This document shows positions 54,870 to 64,000 of a DNA stretch of 64,000 nt, piece after piece. Source of the stretch: Vibrio zhugei (GTDB lineage: Bacteria > Pseudomonadota > Gammaproteobacteria > Enterobacterales > Vibrionaceae); NCBI RefSeq assembly GCF_003716875.1, contig NZ_CP033077.1, positions 62,001-126,000 on the forward strand, in the 5' to 3' direction. The number at the start of each line of letters is the position of its first letter. Positions within the stretch are counted from its first letter, which is position 1. The notes beneath the pieces were generated by a model that worked only from the letters and a program-made list of their open reading frames with translations, made no database searches and was not told the DNA's origin. The position numbers and the translations under genes are program-made.

Positions 54870-56861
54870 TTATAGCACTTCTTTCGCTTTGGCAACCACG
54901 TTGTCGACGGTAAAGCCGAACTCTTCAAACAGTTGCTCTGCAGGTGCAGATTCACCAAATGTTGTCATACCGACCACACGGCCATTCAAGCCAACATATT
55001 TAAACCAGTAGTCAGCAATACCTGCTTCAACAGCGACACGAGCTGTCACATCAGCAGGTAACACGGATTCGCGGTAAGCAGCATCTTGTTTGTCGAACGT
55101 ATCCGTTGAAGGCATAGAGACAACACGTACTTTTTTACCTTCTTTCGCTAAAACGTCTGCGGCGTTGACAGTCAGTTCCACTTCAGAACCAGTGGCGATC
55201 AAGATAAGCTCTGGTTTGCCTTCACAATCTTTAAGAATGTAACCACCTTTGGCGATATTCGCCAATTGCTGGGCATTACGATCTTGTTGAGCTAAGCCTT
55301 GGCGAGAGAAAATCAGTGCCGTTGGCGCATCTTTACGTTCAATCGCTAATTTCCAAGCTACGGCCGATTCTACTTGGTCACATGGACGCCACGTGCTCAA
55401 GTTTGGCACTAGACGTAATGTGGCCACTTGTTCAACAGGTTGGTGTGTTGGACCATCTTCACCTAAGCCGATAGAGTCGTGGGTGTAGACTTGAATGTTT
55501 TGGATTTTCATCAATGCCGCCATACGTAGCGCATTACGTGCATATTCCATAAACATCAAGAAGGTCGCACCGTAAGGTACAAAACCACCGTGCAGTGCGA
55601 TACCGTTGATCATCGCTGTCATACCAAACTCACGCACACCGTAGTGAATGTAGTTGCCAGACGCATCATCTTTGGTGAGCGATTGTGAACCAGACCAGAT
55701 AGTCAAGTTAGATGGCGCTAAGTCAGCTGAGCCACCCATGAATTCTGGAAGCTGGGCACCAAATGCTTCAAGCGCGTTTTGAGAGGCTTTACGAGATGCA
55801 ATTTTCTCTGGATTCGCTTGTAGCTTTTCAATGATTTCTTGAGTGGATGATTCCCAGTTTGCTGGAAGATCGCCCGCGATACGGCGTTTGAATTCTGCAG
55901 CCAGTTCTGGGTAAGCATTTGCGTAGGCGGCAAATTTCTCATCCCAAGCCGATTCTTTGGCTTTACCTGCTTCTTTCGCATCCCATTTCGCGTATACATC
56001 GCTAGGAATCTCAAACGGTGCGTGCTCCCAACCAAGGAATTCACGTGTTGCGGCAATTTCGTCATCACCAAGTGGTGCGCCATGACAGTCGTGAGAGCCA
56101 GATTTGTTTGGTGAACCAAAACCAATGATGGTTTTACAACAGATCAACGTTGGACGAGAGGTATCCGCTTTCGCTTCTTCAATCGCTTGGTTAATTGCAT
56201 CAGAGTCGTGGCCATCAACCGCTGGAATGACTTGCCATCCGTAGGATTCGAAGCGTTTCGCTGTGTCATCGCTGAACCAACCTTCAACATGACCATCGAT
56301 AGAGATGCCATTGTCATCCCAAAAGGCGATCAGTTTACCTAAGCCTAGCGTTCCTGCAAGTGAGCAGGCTTCGTGTGAGATACCTTCCATCATACAGCCA
56401 TCACCCATGAAGGCGTACGTGTGGTGGTCAACAATCGCATGACCTTCTTTATTGAATTGCGCAGCAAGAGACTTTTCAGCGATCGCCATACCAACCGCAT
56501 TTGAGATACCTTGGCCTAAAGGACCGGTTGTCGTTTCGATACCTGGTGCATAGCCATATTCTGGATGACCTGGCGTTTTTGAGTGTAATTGACGGAAGTT
56601 TTTCAGATCGTCAATACCTAACTCATAGCCAGTAAGATGAAGTAGAGAGTAGATCAGCATTGACCCATGTCCGTTAGACAGAACAAAACGGTCACGATCG
56701 GCCCAATTAGGGTTGGTTGGGTTATGATTCATATGATCACGCCACAACACTTCCGCGATGTCTGCCATACCCATAGGAGCGCCAGGGTGGCCAGATTTTG
56801 CTTTTTGTACCGCATCCATGCTCAGTGCACGAATAGCGTTTGCTAAATATTTACGATTCAT
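54870..56861 (-). CDS. tkt: Transketolase
   Basis: The 663-residue enzyme has [17 protein letters not shown], the thiamine diphosphate motif [18 protein letters not shown] with downstream [34 protein letters not shown], and the C-terminal half [39 protein letters not shown]. It transfers two-carbon units in the pentose phosphate pathway. It lies 104 bases downstream of tal on the same strand with a hairpin between, so expression is linked but separable. Confidence 0.93.
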   Translation of the reverse strand: MNRKYLANAIRALSMDAVQKAKSGHPGAPMGMADIAEVLWRDHMNHNPTNPNWADRDRFVLSNGHGSMLIYSLLHLTGYELGIDDLKNFRQLHSKTPGHPEYGYAPGIETTTGPLGQGISNAVGMAIAEKSLAAQFNKEGHAIVDHHTYAFMGDGCMMEGISHEACSLAGTLGLGKLIAFWDDNGISIDGHVEGWFSDDTAKRFESYGWQVIPAVDGHDSDAINQAIEEAKADTSRPTLICCKTIIGFGSPNKSGSHDCHGAPLGDDEIAATREFLGWEHAPFEIPSDVYAKWDAKEAGKAKESAWDEKFAAYANAYPELAAEFKRRIAGDLPANWESSTQEIIEKLQANPEKIASRKASQNALEAFGAQLPEFMGGSADLAPSNLTIWSGSQSLTKDDASGNYIHYGVREFGMTAMINGIALHGGFVPYGATFLMFMEYARNALRMAALMKIQNIQVYTHDSIGLGEDGPTHQPVEQVATLRLVPNLSTWRPCDQVESAVAWKLAIERKDAPTALIFSRQGLAQQDRNAQQLANIAKGGYILKDCEGKPELILIATGSEVELTVNAADVLAKEGKKVRVVSMPSTDTFDKQDAAYRESVLPADVTARVAVEAGIADYWFKYVGLNGRVVGMTTFGESAPAEQLFEEFGFTVDNVVAKAKEVL

Positions 56862-56925
56862 ATTTGGATGTCTCGATTTAAGGTTGTAGGTGGAAGCCTG
56901 TATTGGCTTCCTGAGAAATAAAATG

Positions 56926-56955
56926 AAAAAACGAGTGACCTAAAGCCACTCGTTA
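56926..56955 (-). terminator. Hairpin between tal and tkt
   Basis: On the minus strand AACGAGTG pairs with CACTCGTT around a 9-nt loop, followed by TTTTTCATTTT. It should end or attenuate transcripts coming from tal. Confidence 0.75.
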
Positions 56956-56965
56956 TGAGCAATGG

Positions 56966-57916
56966 TTAAAGTTGTTCTTTGATCATTGCTTCAAGTTTGC
57001 CTTGGTCAACAGCAAAGTTGCGTATACCTTCAGCCAGTTTCTCAACCGCCATTGGATCTTGGTTGTGTTCCCACAAGAACTCAGAGTGTGTCATTTTCTC
57101 TGGCGTAGCTTTTGTGCCTTTAGAGTCTACCAATTTTTCAACGACTTCGCCTTCCGAGTCTTCAAGTTCTTGAAGTAACTGAGGACTAATAGTGAGGCGA
57201 TCACACCCTGCGAGTTCCAAAATTTCACCGATATTACGGAAGCTTGCGCCCATCACAACCGTATCGTAACCGTGTTCTTTGTAGTATTCGTAAATCTTAG
57301 TCACAGATTGCACGCCTGGATCTTCTTGTGCTTCGAATGAACGGCCTTCTTTCGCTTTGTACCAGTCCATAATACGACCAACGAAAGGAGAAATTAGGTA
57401 TGCGCCCGCTTCTGCACAGGCACGTGCTTGTGCAAATGAGAATAGGAGAGTCAGGTTACAGTTGATGCCTTCTTTCTCTAGAATTTCCGCTGCACGGATG
57501 CCTTCCCAAGTAGACGCCAGTTTAATCAAGATACGGTCATTTGAAATACCCGCATCGTTGTACAATTTAATCAGCTCACGTGCTTTCTCAACACTCGCTT
57601 CTGTGTTGTAAGAAAGGCGTGCGTTAACTTCAGTAGAAATACGACCAGGAATGGTTTTTAGGATTTCTTTACCGATATTCACAGCAAGCATGTCACAGGC
57701 TTTATCCACTTGTTCATCAGTATCGTTGCTGAGTTTTTTTGCAGCTTCGATAGATTGTTCAATCAGTGGGGCATAGGCAGGGATTTGAGCGGCTTTAAGA
57801 ATCAGAGATGGGTTGGTTGTAGCATCTTCAGGTTTGTATTTTTTGATCGCTTCGATCTCACCTGTGTCTGCGACAACAGTAGTCATTTTACGTAGTTGCT
57901 CTAATTTATTGCTCAT
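56966..57916 (-). CDS. tal: Transaldolase
   Basis: ATG 57916 ([20 protein letters not shown]) has AAGGA about nine bases ahead; an open frame goes further up without support. The 316-residue enzyme has [40 protein letters not shown] with the Schiff-base Lys, [20 protein letters not shown], and [13 protein letters not shown]. It transfers dihydroxyacetone units in the pentose phosphate pathway. It diverges from a SorC-type regulator gene that may control it. Confidence 0.93.
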   Translation of the reverse strand: MSNKLEQLRKMTTVVADTGEIEAIKKYKPEDATTNPSLILKAAQIPAYAPLIEQSIEAAKKLSNDTDEQVDKACDMLAVNIGKEILKTIPGRISTEVNARLSYNTEASVEKARELIKLYNDAGISNDRILIKLASTWEGIRAAEILEKEGINCNLTLLFSFAQARACAEAGAYLISPFVGRIMDWYKAKEGRSFEAQEDPGVQSVTKIYEYYKEHGYDTVVMGASFRNIGEILELAGCDRLTISPQLLQELEDSEGEVVEKLVDSKGTKATPEKMTHSEFLWEHNQDPMAVEKLAEGIRNFAVDQGKLEAMIKEQL

Positions 57917-58061
57917 TCTATAGTCCTTCATTCGTCGTTGGTTTAGGCGACCCTTGCAGTGCAACAGGCGTCTAAAAAGCATGGTCTTTTTAGATTACGA
58001 AGTCATGACGGAAAATACACATCACTCTTCGTTCCGTTTGAATCAACCAAACTGTGTTACT

Positions 58062-58308
58062 TATGAACATATGATCGATTGATGAGTAAATGATATGTCC
58101 ATATTTATCTTATTTGGGTTGAAAGTCAATCCGAATTTGCCTATTACTACCATGCATATCACCTATTGAATCATCACCTGATGCTATGATAACCAATGGC
58201 TGCAAGGCATTACTTGGCGTTAACATTGACATTGTGGAATCTAAAGTTACATCGTATGAACAAATGTATTATGATGTAACATATGTTCACAATGTTTATG
58301 AACGCACT
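58062..58308. promoter_or_regulatory. Candidate SorC-regulator operators upstream of tal
   Basis: A 12-bp motif TATGAACAWATG occurs at 58062-58073 (TATGAACATATG), 58255-58266 (TATGAACAAATG), inverted at 58280-58291 (CATATGTTCACA) and in part at 58297-58308 (TATGAACGCACT). All lie in the 457-base spacer between divergent tal and the regulator gene, with the second to fourth grouped close to the latter's start. DNA looping between the single and clustered sites is a possible mechanism (inference). Confidence 0.55.
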
Positions 58309-58373
58309 TTATGTAACAGTTTATAACAATTGTCCAGCGTAACACCGTCTAATCCCTAGTCTAAGAGTAAAAT

Positions 58374-59378
58374 ATGAATAGCCATAAATCCGAGATCTCC
58401 CTCGAAGACAGCGATCTCTTGACAGAAATTGCCGTTGCCTACTACCAAGATGGCGCAACGCAAGAAGAAATTTCAAAAAAATTCTCGATTTCCCGGGCGA
58501 AGGTCGGTCGCTTACTCAAGCAAGCTCGAGACGAAGGCATTGTCGAGATTACGGTGAAATATCATCCTGTATTTAGCGCGAAAATTGAACAACGCTTGAT
58601 TGAACGCTTCGGGCTGAAACGTGCACTGATTGCGTTGGATCAACCCAGTGAAAAGGCGCAGCGTCACCAAGTGGCGGGTCTGGTGTCGAATTATCTTTCG
58701 CAAACATTAAAAAATGGCATGGTAGTGACGGTTGGGCAGGGCAGAAACGTCTCTTCTGTCGCCCATCATGTTGGGGTGATTACCCCGCGAGATTGTACTT
58801 TCGTTTGTGGGATCGGTGGGATACATCCGCGAGGCAGCATGTTTAATGCGGATCATATTTGTCGTCAGTTGGCGAAAAAATACGGTGGAACCTCTGAAAC
58901 ACTCTATGCGCCAGCTTATGCCGAGAATTATGAGCAGAAAATGGTATTCATGCAAAATAGTACCGTCAAACAAACCCTCGATTTGGCACGTAAGGCAGAT
59001 GTTGCGCTCGTTGGTATCGGCGATATGAGTGAAAACAGTTACATGGTGGATTTAGGTTGGTTTACACCCAATGAGGTGGTGCAATCTCGTTTGCAACAAG
59101 GGGTGGTGGGCGATTTTGCCGGTCATGACTTTTTTGACGTTCGCGGGCGCATTGCGAAAACGGGGATGAGCGACCGTGTGATTGGAATGAGTATTGAAGA
59201 GTTTCGCCCAATCGCTGATGTCATCGCGATTGCATCGGAAAACAGCAAACCGTTGGCATTACTCGGCGCGTTACGCACTGGAGCGGTGGATGTGGTCGCG
59301 ACAAGTGTGAGCAATGCGCTCACCGTACTGAACTTAGATGAGCAAATGCAAACGGCGCAGGTGAACTACCCAGAGTAA
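58374..59378 (+). CDS. SorC/DeoR-type sugar-binding transcriptional regulator
   Basis: The 334-residue protein has an N-terminal helix-turn-helix (LTEIAVAYYQDGATQEEISK, then KFSISRAKVGRLLKQARDEG) and a C-terminal sugar-binding domain (about 60-320: VTVGQGRNVSSVAHHVG, TFVCGIGGIHPRGSM, VALVGIGDMSENSYM, RVIGMSIEEFRPIADVIAIA). SorC-family members sense phosphorylated sugars. Divergence from tal and tkt suggests control of the pentose phosphate pathway, perhaps by a pentose or sedoheptulose phosphate (inference). Confidence 0.85.
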   Translation: MNSHKSEISLEDSDLLTEIAVAYYQDGATQEEISKKFSISRAKVGRLLKQARDEGIVEITVKYHPVFSAKIEQRLIERFGLKRALIALDQPSEKAQRHQVAGLVSNYLSQTLKNGMVVTVGQGRNVSSVAHHVGVITPRDCTFVCGIGGIHPRGSMFNADHICRQLAKKYGGTSETLYAPAYAENYEQKMVFMQNSTVKQTLDLARKADVALVGIGDMSENSYMVDLGWFTPNEVVQSRLQQGVVGDFAGHDFFDVRGRIAKTGMSDRVIGMSIEEFRPIADVIAIASENSKPLALLGALRTGAVDVVATSVSNALTVLNLDEQMQTAQVNYPE

Positions 59379-59423
59379 CGCCAAACCCAGCGCCAGCAAC
59401 ATATCGGTATCTTCATGAATGTT

Positions 59424-59975
59424 TCAGGCGCGGAAACCTTGCTTGATATGCGTCACTAATCCGCTATTGGCCAATTGCTCACACATCCACGGGCTGAATG
59501 CAAAAGGGGTGTTTTGCACACTGACAAGCAAATCATCAAAGTCTACCCAGGCATAATCGGCCACTTCACTGGCTCTGGGGGCCAGAGGTGAGGTTAAACG
59601 GGCTTGAAATACTGGGCAAAATTCATTCTCAACAATACCATTATCATCTCGGGCAAGGTATTGGAAATCAGGACAAATGCATTGAATGTCAGTGGCTGTC
59701 GCGCCGAGCTCATATTGGGCGCGGCGTTGAACTGCGTCGCTGAACTCTTCATTTGGCAAGGGGTGTCCACAAAACGAATTTGTCCAAACGCCAGGCCAAG
59801 CGATTTTATCTAGTGAACGGCGGGTGACCAGCACCTGCCCACGTGTATTCCATAAATAGCAGGAAAAAGCCAGATGGAGTGGCGTGTTTTCATTGTGGAT
59901 CGTCGCTTTGTCTGCAGTCCCCATCGGTTGAAAGTCATTATTGAGCAACACAACGTGTTCAGTGGATGATGTCAT
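59424..59975 (-). CDS. idi: Isopentenyl-diphosphate delta-isomerase type 1
   Basis: The 183-residue Nudix-like isomerase has FSCYLWNTRGQVLVTRRSL, GVWTNSFCGHPLPNE with the catalytic Cys, the QRRAQYELGA segment, then VENEFCPVFQARL with the catalytic Glu. It interconverts isopentenyl and dimethylallyl diphosphate. The type 1 enzyme is dispensable where the MEP pathway operates. An HMG-CoA reductase gene lies in the same window. Confidence 0.9.
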   Translation of the reverse strand: MTSSTEHVVLLNNDFQPMGTADKATIHNENTPLHLAFSCYLWNTRGQVLVTRRSLDKIAWPGVWTNSFCGHPLPNEEFSDAVQRRAQYELGATATDIQCICPDFQYLARDDNGIVENEFCPVFQARLTSPLAPRASEVADYAWVDFDDLLVSVQNTPFAFSPWMCEQLANSGLVTHIKQGFRA

Positions 59976-60076
59976 AAGGCCTCACTTGCACCAATCAGAT
60001 CACTGCCGTGTAGAAAATGACTGGAAGATAGAAAAATAGCGCAACACAAAATAGCTAGGTCAAGCATGAAATCCTA

Positions 60077-60105
60077 ATTAAAAATGCCAGTCTCTTGACT
60101 GGCAT
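60077..60105 (-). terminator. Terminator downstream of sseA
   Basis: On the minus strand ATGCCAGT pairs with ACTGGCAT around a 6-nt loop, followed by TTTTTAATT. The 60106-60245 stretch between it and sseA has no convincing ORF. Confidence 0.8.
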
Positions 60106-60245
60106 AAAGCGGGGTAAGGATAGTCGTTCTTTGGCGGCGAATCAACGCTCCGATTCAGGTAGCAACGGCGGAATGCTCGGCACCATAGGGGCGTTGCCCG
60201 ACATCGTCTGCAGAGTTAACTATCGACGCCATCGGCGTTTTCGAC

Positions 60246-61082
60246 TTAAGCGATACCACATTCAATCGGCAAATCATGGCGTTGCCCCCACTCGGTCCAT
60301 GAACCATCATACACCGACGTATTGGTGTAACCGCAGAGGTAGGCGGCCAGTAAGACAATACACGCGGTGACTCCAGAACCACAGCTAAAAATCGTGTGCT
60401 TATCACGTGTGAGCAGCGTATCGATGATCGGCATTAACTCGGCTCGTGATTTGAGCCTATGATTATCCATGAGTTCGGTAAAAGGCAAACACTGCGCGGA
60501 TGGAATATGTCCACTCCGTAACCCCTCGCGTGGCTCCTTGACGGAACCAGAAAAGCGCTCACGGCCACGCGCATCGATCAACTGGGTGTGGGTGTCACCA
60601 ATCCGATCGAATACGGTTTGCGCATCGACGAATGCGTGAGTGTCCAGCTTCGCTTGAAAATCGCCTCGTCTAGGCGCGGGAGTGTATGTCTGAGTTAACA
60701 CGCCGTTGTGTTGTTTCCACTCTGTTAAGCCGCCATCCAGTACATACACGTGTTGATGGCCCATCGCCCGTAACATCCACCAAGCGCGCGGCGAAGCAAA
60801 GGTTCCGCTATTATCATAAACGACGATGGTGTCATGGTGATTGAGCCCAAGGTCTTGCGCTAACCGCGTAAAACGTTCTTCTGACGGCATCATATGCGGT
60901 AAAGGACTATCGGGGTCGCAGAACTGCTCATCGTAATCAAAACGGCGTGCTCCAGCGATAACATTAACGGTATCTTTTTCTGGCTCAACGGGGATTTTAA
61001 AGGCCATGCTGGCATCTAGAACCACCACATCATTATCATTTAGATGGCTTTTAAGCCAATCAACAGACACTAAAGGTGACAT
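60246..61082 (-). CDS. sseA: 3-Mercaptopyruvate sulfurtransferase
   Basis: The 278-residue protein has two rhodanese domains. The first is inactive (SPLVSVDWLKSHLNDNDVVV, then VVYDNSGTFASPRAWWMLRA); the second carries the catalytic loop FSCGSGVTACIVLLAAYL with the CGSGVTA motif diagnostic of mercaptopyruvate enzymes. It transfers sulfur from 3-mercaptopyruvate. It precedes a terminator and follows moeB on the minus strand with a gap of 59 bases, possibly as the last gene of a moeA-moeB-sseA transcript. Confidence 0.88.
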   Translation of the reverse strand: MSPLVSVDWLKSHLNDNDVVVLDASMAFKIPVEPEKDTVNVIAGARRFDYDEQFCDPDSPLPHMMPSEERFTRLAQDLGLNHHDTIVVYDNSGTFASPRAWWMLRAMGHQHVYVLDGGLTEWKQHNGVLTQTYTPAPRRGDFQAKLDTHAFVDAQTVFDRIGDTHTQLIDARGRERFSGSVKEPREGLRSGHIPSAQCLPFTELMDNHRLKSRAELMPIIDTLLTRDKHTIFSCGSGVTACIVLLAAYLCGYTNTSVYDGSWTEWGQRHDLPIECGIA

Positions 61083-61141
61083 ACATACTCCTTATTTAGC
61101 ACTGCGCATCCGAGGGATGCGACTAGGGTGAGTTTTGTCTC

Positions 61142-61936
61142 TTATTCCTGAGAAACCTCTTGGCGATGAGTCGCTGATCCACATACCGGGCATTGGGGAT
61201 TTTTCATCAATGCCATGGTACGCCAACTCATTGACATTGCATCTAGCATCAATAACCGACTGGATAACGGCTGGCCGACCGTCGCAATGACTTTGATGGC
61301 TTCCATCGCTTGCACCGCCCCGATGATCCCGACCACAGGAGCCATGATGCCCGATTCAACACAAGTCAGTGTGTTCTCGCCAAATAGGGCACTGAGACAG
61401 GCATAGCAGGGGTCATCGGCATCTTGATAAGTAAAGACACTGACATGACCTTCCATACGAATCGCAGCACCAGAAATCAATGGGACTTTCTGGGCAAAGC
61501 ATAGCTGATTGAGTTGATTACGTGTTGTGATATTGTCCGTGGCATCAATCACGAGGGTGTGCTGTGCGATGAGGTCATTGAGGGCATCATCATCAAGCTG
61601 ACGGGCAATCCCCTCAACCTCACAGTATGGATTTAACTGCTTGAGTGAGTCGACGGCAGAGTCCACTTTATAGCGACCGATGTCAGCATCATGATGTAAT
61701 ACCTGACGCTGCAGGTTTGAAAGCTCGACACGATCAAAATCCACCAGCGTGATCTGACCGACGCCTGCGGTGGCTAAATATTGGCTGCTCGCACATCCTA
61801 ATCCACCGGCTCCAATGATCAGAACGCGACTGTCTTTCAACGCTTCTTGCCCGTCAAAATCGAAGTGCTTTAAAATAATCTGTCTATTATACCGCAGCAT
61901 CTCGGCATCAGACAGTGTGTCTAGTGATTCACTCAT
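61142..61936 (-). CDS. moeB: Molybdopterin-synthase adenylyltransferase
   Basis: The 264-residue E1-like enzyme has the nucleotide loop RVLIIGAGGLGCASSQYLAT, LVDFDRVELSNLQRQVLH, VIDATDNITTRNQLNQLCF and two CxxC zinc pairs (CYAC and CPVC). It adenylates the MoaD C-terminus for sulfur transfer. Its start overlaps the moeA stop by 4 bases. Confidence 0.92.
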   Translation of the reverse strand: MSESLDTLSDAEMLRYNRQIILKHFDFDGQEALKDSRVLIIGAGGLGCASSQYLATAGVGQITLVDFDRVELSNLQRQVLHHDADIGRYKVDSAVDSLKQLNPYCEVEGIARQLDDDALNDLIAQHTLVIDATDNITTRNQLNQLCFAQKVPLISGAAIRMEGHVSVFTYQDADDPCYACLSALFGENTLTCVESGIMAPVVGIIGAVQAMEAIKVIATVGQPLSSRLLMLDAMSMSWRTMALMKNPQCPVCGSATHRQEVSQE

Positions 61937-63171
61937 GCGCTGATACTGGCGTTAAATAATTCGATATTGACCGTTTCTCCTGCTTCGACACGGCCGCGTT
62001 CACGTTCCAGCACCACAAAACAGTTGGCAAGCGACATGGAACGAAATGCTCCGGAGCTTTGATTTCCGGTACTTTCGACCACAAACTGCCCATTTTCGAT
62101 GTAGTAGATAGCACGTTGATAATCAGTGCGGCCGGGGGACTTTTTAAATCCTGAGCGAGTAATGGCTGGAATGGTGATAGGGGGCTGCCATTGAGTATGA
62201 CCTGCCAATTTTGCTAAGAGCGGTTGTACCAGCACATAGCAGGTGATGAAGGCCGAAACCGGGTTGCCCGGCAAGCCGCAAAACCAAGCGTTGGGTAACG
62301 TACCAAAAGCGAACGGTTTACCGGGTTTAATCGCGAGTTTCCAGAAATTAATTTCACCTAATTGGCCGAGAATGTCTTTGGTGTAGTCGGCTTCACCGAC
62401 ACTCACACCACCGGATGTTAGCACCACATCGGCGGCTTGCTGTGCATGCATAAAGGTCGCGGTCAATTGCTTAGGGTTATCGGGAATGATCCCTAAATCG
62501 AGTGGCTCGCAACCAAACTGCTCAATCAACGCTTTGATTCCATAACGGTTGCTGTCGTAGATTTGTCCTGCCGCCAGTTCATTACCCAGTGGTTGCAGTT
62601 CATCACCCGTTGAGAAAAACGCCACGATTGGCTTTCTAAGCACCATGACTGTCGCCATACCTAAGGTCGCTATCATCGGGATATCACGAGCGGTTAAGCG
62701 TGTGCCTTTCGCAAGAGCTAAATCGCCCTGACGAATGTCATCGCCAATCGGACGAATGTTCTGGTTGGCTTTTAACTCCGTTTCATTGAATGTAACGCCC
62801 GCATCGCTGACAGTGGCATTTTCTTGCATGATAACCGCATCGCAGCCACTGGGGATTTGCGCGCCGGTCATAATGCGCACGCAGGTGTTGCTTGGCCAGG
62901 GTTCATCAAACGGTGACCCGGCCATTGAACGGCCCGCAATCGGTAACGGCTGATTGGCCATCACTTCGTCGCGACGCACGGCATAGCCGTCCATCGCCGA
63001 ATTATCAAATGGCGGGACATTGAGTGGTGAGCGAATGTCTTCAGCGAGGACATAGCCGACCGCATCGGCAATCGGTAAGGTCAATGTATCGGTCACTGGT
63101 TGAATACCAGCGAGGAGTTTTTGTTGTGCGTCTTCAAGGGGCATTAAGCCTGGTACATCGCAGCATCCCAT
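61933..63171 (-). CDS. moeA: Molybdopterin molybdenumtransferase
   Basis: ATG 63171 (MGCCDVPGLMPLEDAQQKLL) has AAGGA eight bases ahead; the frame extends nine codons further up without a better site. The 412-residue enzyme has VPPFDNSAMDGYAVRRDEV, ICAGAQIPSG-type MTGAQIPSGCDAVIMQE, VAFFSTGDELQPLG, TSGGVSVGEADYTKDI and KPGKPFAFG. It inserts molybdenum into adenylylated molybdopterin. moeA-moeB together with modABC supply cofactor for nitrate and other oxyanion reductases. Confidence 0.92.
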   Translation of the reverse strand: MGCCDVPGLMPLEDAQQKLLAGIQPVTDTLTLPIADAVGYVLAEDIRSPLNVPPFDNSAMDGYAVRRDEVMANQPLPIAGRSMAGSPFDEPWPSNTCVRIMTGAQIPSGCDAVIMQENATVSDAGVTFNETELKANQNIRPIGDDIRQGDLALAKGTRLTARDIPMIATLGMATVMVLRKPIVAFFSTGDELQPLGNELAAGQIYDSNRYGIKALIEQFGCEPLDLGIIPDNPKQLTATFMHAQQAADVVLTSGGVSVGEADYTKDILGQLGEINFWKLAIKPGKPFAFGTLPNAWFCGLPGNPVSAFITCYVLVQPLLAKLAGHTQWQPPITIPAITRSGFKKSPGRTDYQRAIYYIENGQFVVESTGNQSSGAFRSMSLANCFVVLERERGRVEAGETVNIELFNASISA

Positions 63172-63333
63172 GAGTTTGATCCTTGCAATTGATGACATTG
63201 ATTAATGCTCAACAGTTTATCACAAATGCACAAACAGAAATAATCATGACCCGAGATAAAATGGGGTGTAATTATCCATAAATACGCGTATCCTTGGTCG
63301 CCATCTGCTAAGGGCAACGTAAGAGGTAGTGCA

Positions 63334-63987
63334 ATGTCTGGTCTGAGCGACTCAGCAAAAAAAGTAATCGCAGCGTTGGAAAGTCGTGGACTGGAAACGC
63401 CAATGCAACCCAATGAGATGGGGCGCGCTGAAAAGAAAGAGAAAATTGAGCATCACATGCATGAAATTCTCAATATTCTTGGACTCGATTTGACTGATGA
63501 TAGTCTTGAAGAAACACCACATCGCATTGCAAAAATGTATGTTGACGAGATTTTTTCAGGATTAGACTACCAAAACTTTCCGAAAATCACGGTCATTGAA
63601 AATAAAATGAACGTCAGTGAAATGGTACGCGTGAAAGATATCACCGTCACCAGCACCTGTGAACATCATTTAGTGACGATTGATGGGAAAGCCGCAGTGG
63701 CTTATATTCCCCGCGGTAAGATTATCGGGCTCTCCAAAATTAACCGTATTGTCCGTTTTTTTGCGCAGCGTCCTCAAGTACAGGAGCGCATGACGCAACA
63801 GATTTTAGTGGCACTACAAACATTGCTTGATTCAGACGATGTTGCCGTCACCATTGATGCGACCCACTATTGCGTGAAGTCGCGTGGTGTGATGGATGCG
63901 ACCAGCGAAACCACGACAACGGCTCTGGGTGGCATTTTTAAATCGAATGCCTCAACACGCGCTGAATTTTTAAGTGGATTGCGTTAA
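63334..63987 (+). CDS. folE: GTP cyclohydrolase I
   Basis: The 217-residue enzyme has the family signature: [40 protein letters not shown] with the zinc Cys and His, [20 protein letters not shown] and [19 protein letters not shown]. It converts GTP to dihydroneopterin triphosphate for folate. It diverges from moeA across a 162-base spacer, the arrangement also known in vibrios. The frame is complete and the window ends 13 bases later. Confidence 0.93.
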   Translation: MSGLSDSAKKVIAALESRGLETPMQPNEMGRAEKKEKIEHHMHEILNILGLDLTDDSLEETPHRIAKMYVDEIFSGLDYQNFPKITVIENKMNVSEMVRVKDITVTSTCEHHLVTIDGKAAVAYIPRGKIIGLSKINRIVRFFAQRPQVQERMTQQILVALQTLLDSDDVAVTIDATHYCVKSRGVMDATSETTTTALGGIFKSNASTRAEFLSGLR

Positions 63988-64000
63988 TTGCTGCATGATG

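Noticed and set aside
60106..60245. Possible small gene downstream of sseA
   Set aside because: Frames on both strands lack a ribosome site and homology-like composition.

Overview
The window looks like a stretch of a Vibrionaceae genome, probably the smaller chromosome. LuxP/LuxQ, modABC next to an HMG-CoA reductase, a second glgC, a tal/tkt pair beside a SorC-type regulator, NarQ/NarP and moeA/moeB/folE together recall Vibrio cholerae chromosome II; this synteny is from memory, not a search. No rRNA, tRNA, CRISPR array or replication origin was seen.

Region 1 (1-20,025) is an accessory block for nitric oxide (NO), cyclic-di-GMP and efflux. A DUF1971 cupin gene, an fpr-like ferredoxin-NADP reductase and a quinol-type NO reductase (norB) each have a sigma-54 promoter (GG-N10-GC, or GT at norB). 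Upstream of each lie three copies of an imperfect inverted repeat, TTRTCA-N3-TGAYAA, with nearly identical spacing; the activator gene norR lies between fpr and norB. The fpr transcript also carries an unlisted 41-codon membrane peptide gene, and norB is followed by a SirB2-family gene. Downstream of the cupin lie an EAL phosphodiesterase, a membrane methyl-accepting protein, a PAS-GGDEF cyclase, a DUF6448 secreted protein, an ECF sigma factor with a membrane partner, and a TetR-MFP-RND efflux operon with a near-perfect 24-bp operator. The block is visibly decaying: a homopolymer frameshift plus an IS in one gene, frameshifts in the GGDEF and norB genes, a nonsense codon in the sigma factor, and a nitrate/nitrite-sensing chemoreceptor cut short by mobile DNA.

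Region 2 (20,026-25,610) is a mobile-element pile-up: a transposase-associated remnant, a complete-looking group II intron, an intact IS3-family element with 3-bp target duplication, a degenerate IS66 element, and C-terminal scraps of two chromosomal genes, one an outer-membrane barrel. It looks like a deletion scar.

Region 3 (25,611-64,000) is ordinary, compact Vibrio sequence: autoinducer-2 sensing (luxPQ), molybdate uptake (modABC), HMG-CoA reductase, a YccS-like membrane protein, helD, pncA, a secreted pectate lyase, mgsA, yqhD with a divergent AraC regulator, glgC, narQP, OmpA-like proteins, tkt, tal, a SorC regulator with candidate operators, idi, sseA, moeB, moeA and folE. An IS30-family element sits exactly in the signal-peptide codons of the pectate lyase; removing it and one 2-bp duplication restores the reading frame.

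Taken together the genes suit a facultative marine or plant-associated bacterium that respires nitrate (NarQP, molybdenum uptake and cofactor synthesis), deals with the resulting NO (norR/norB/fpr/cupin), senses AI-2 and can attack pectin, although several of these functions appear to be lost or being lost in this strain. Sequencing error could account for some single-base lesions, but not for the IS insertions.
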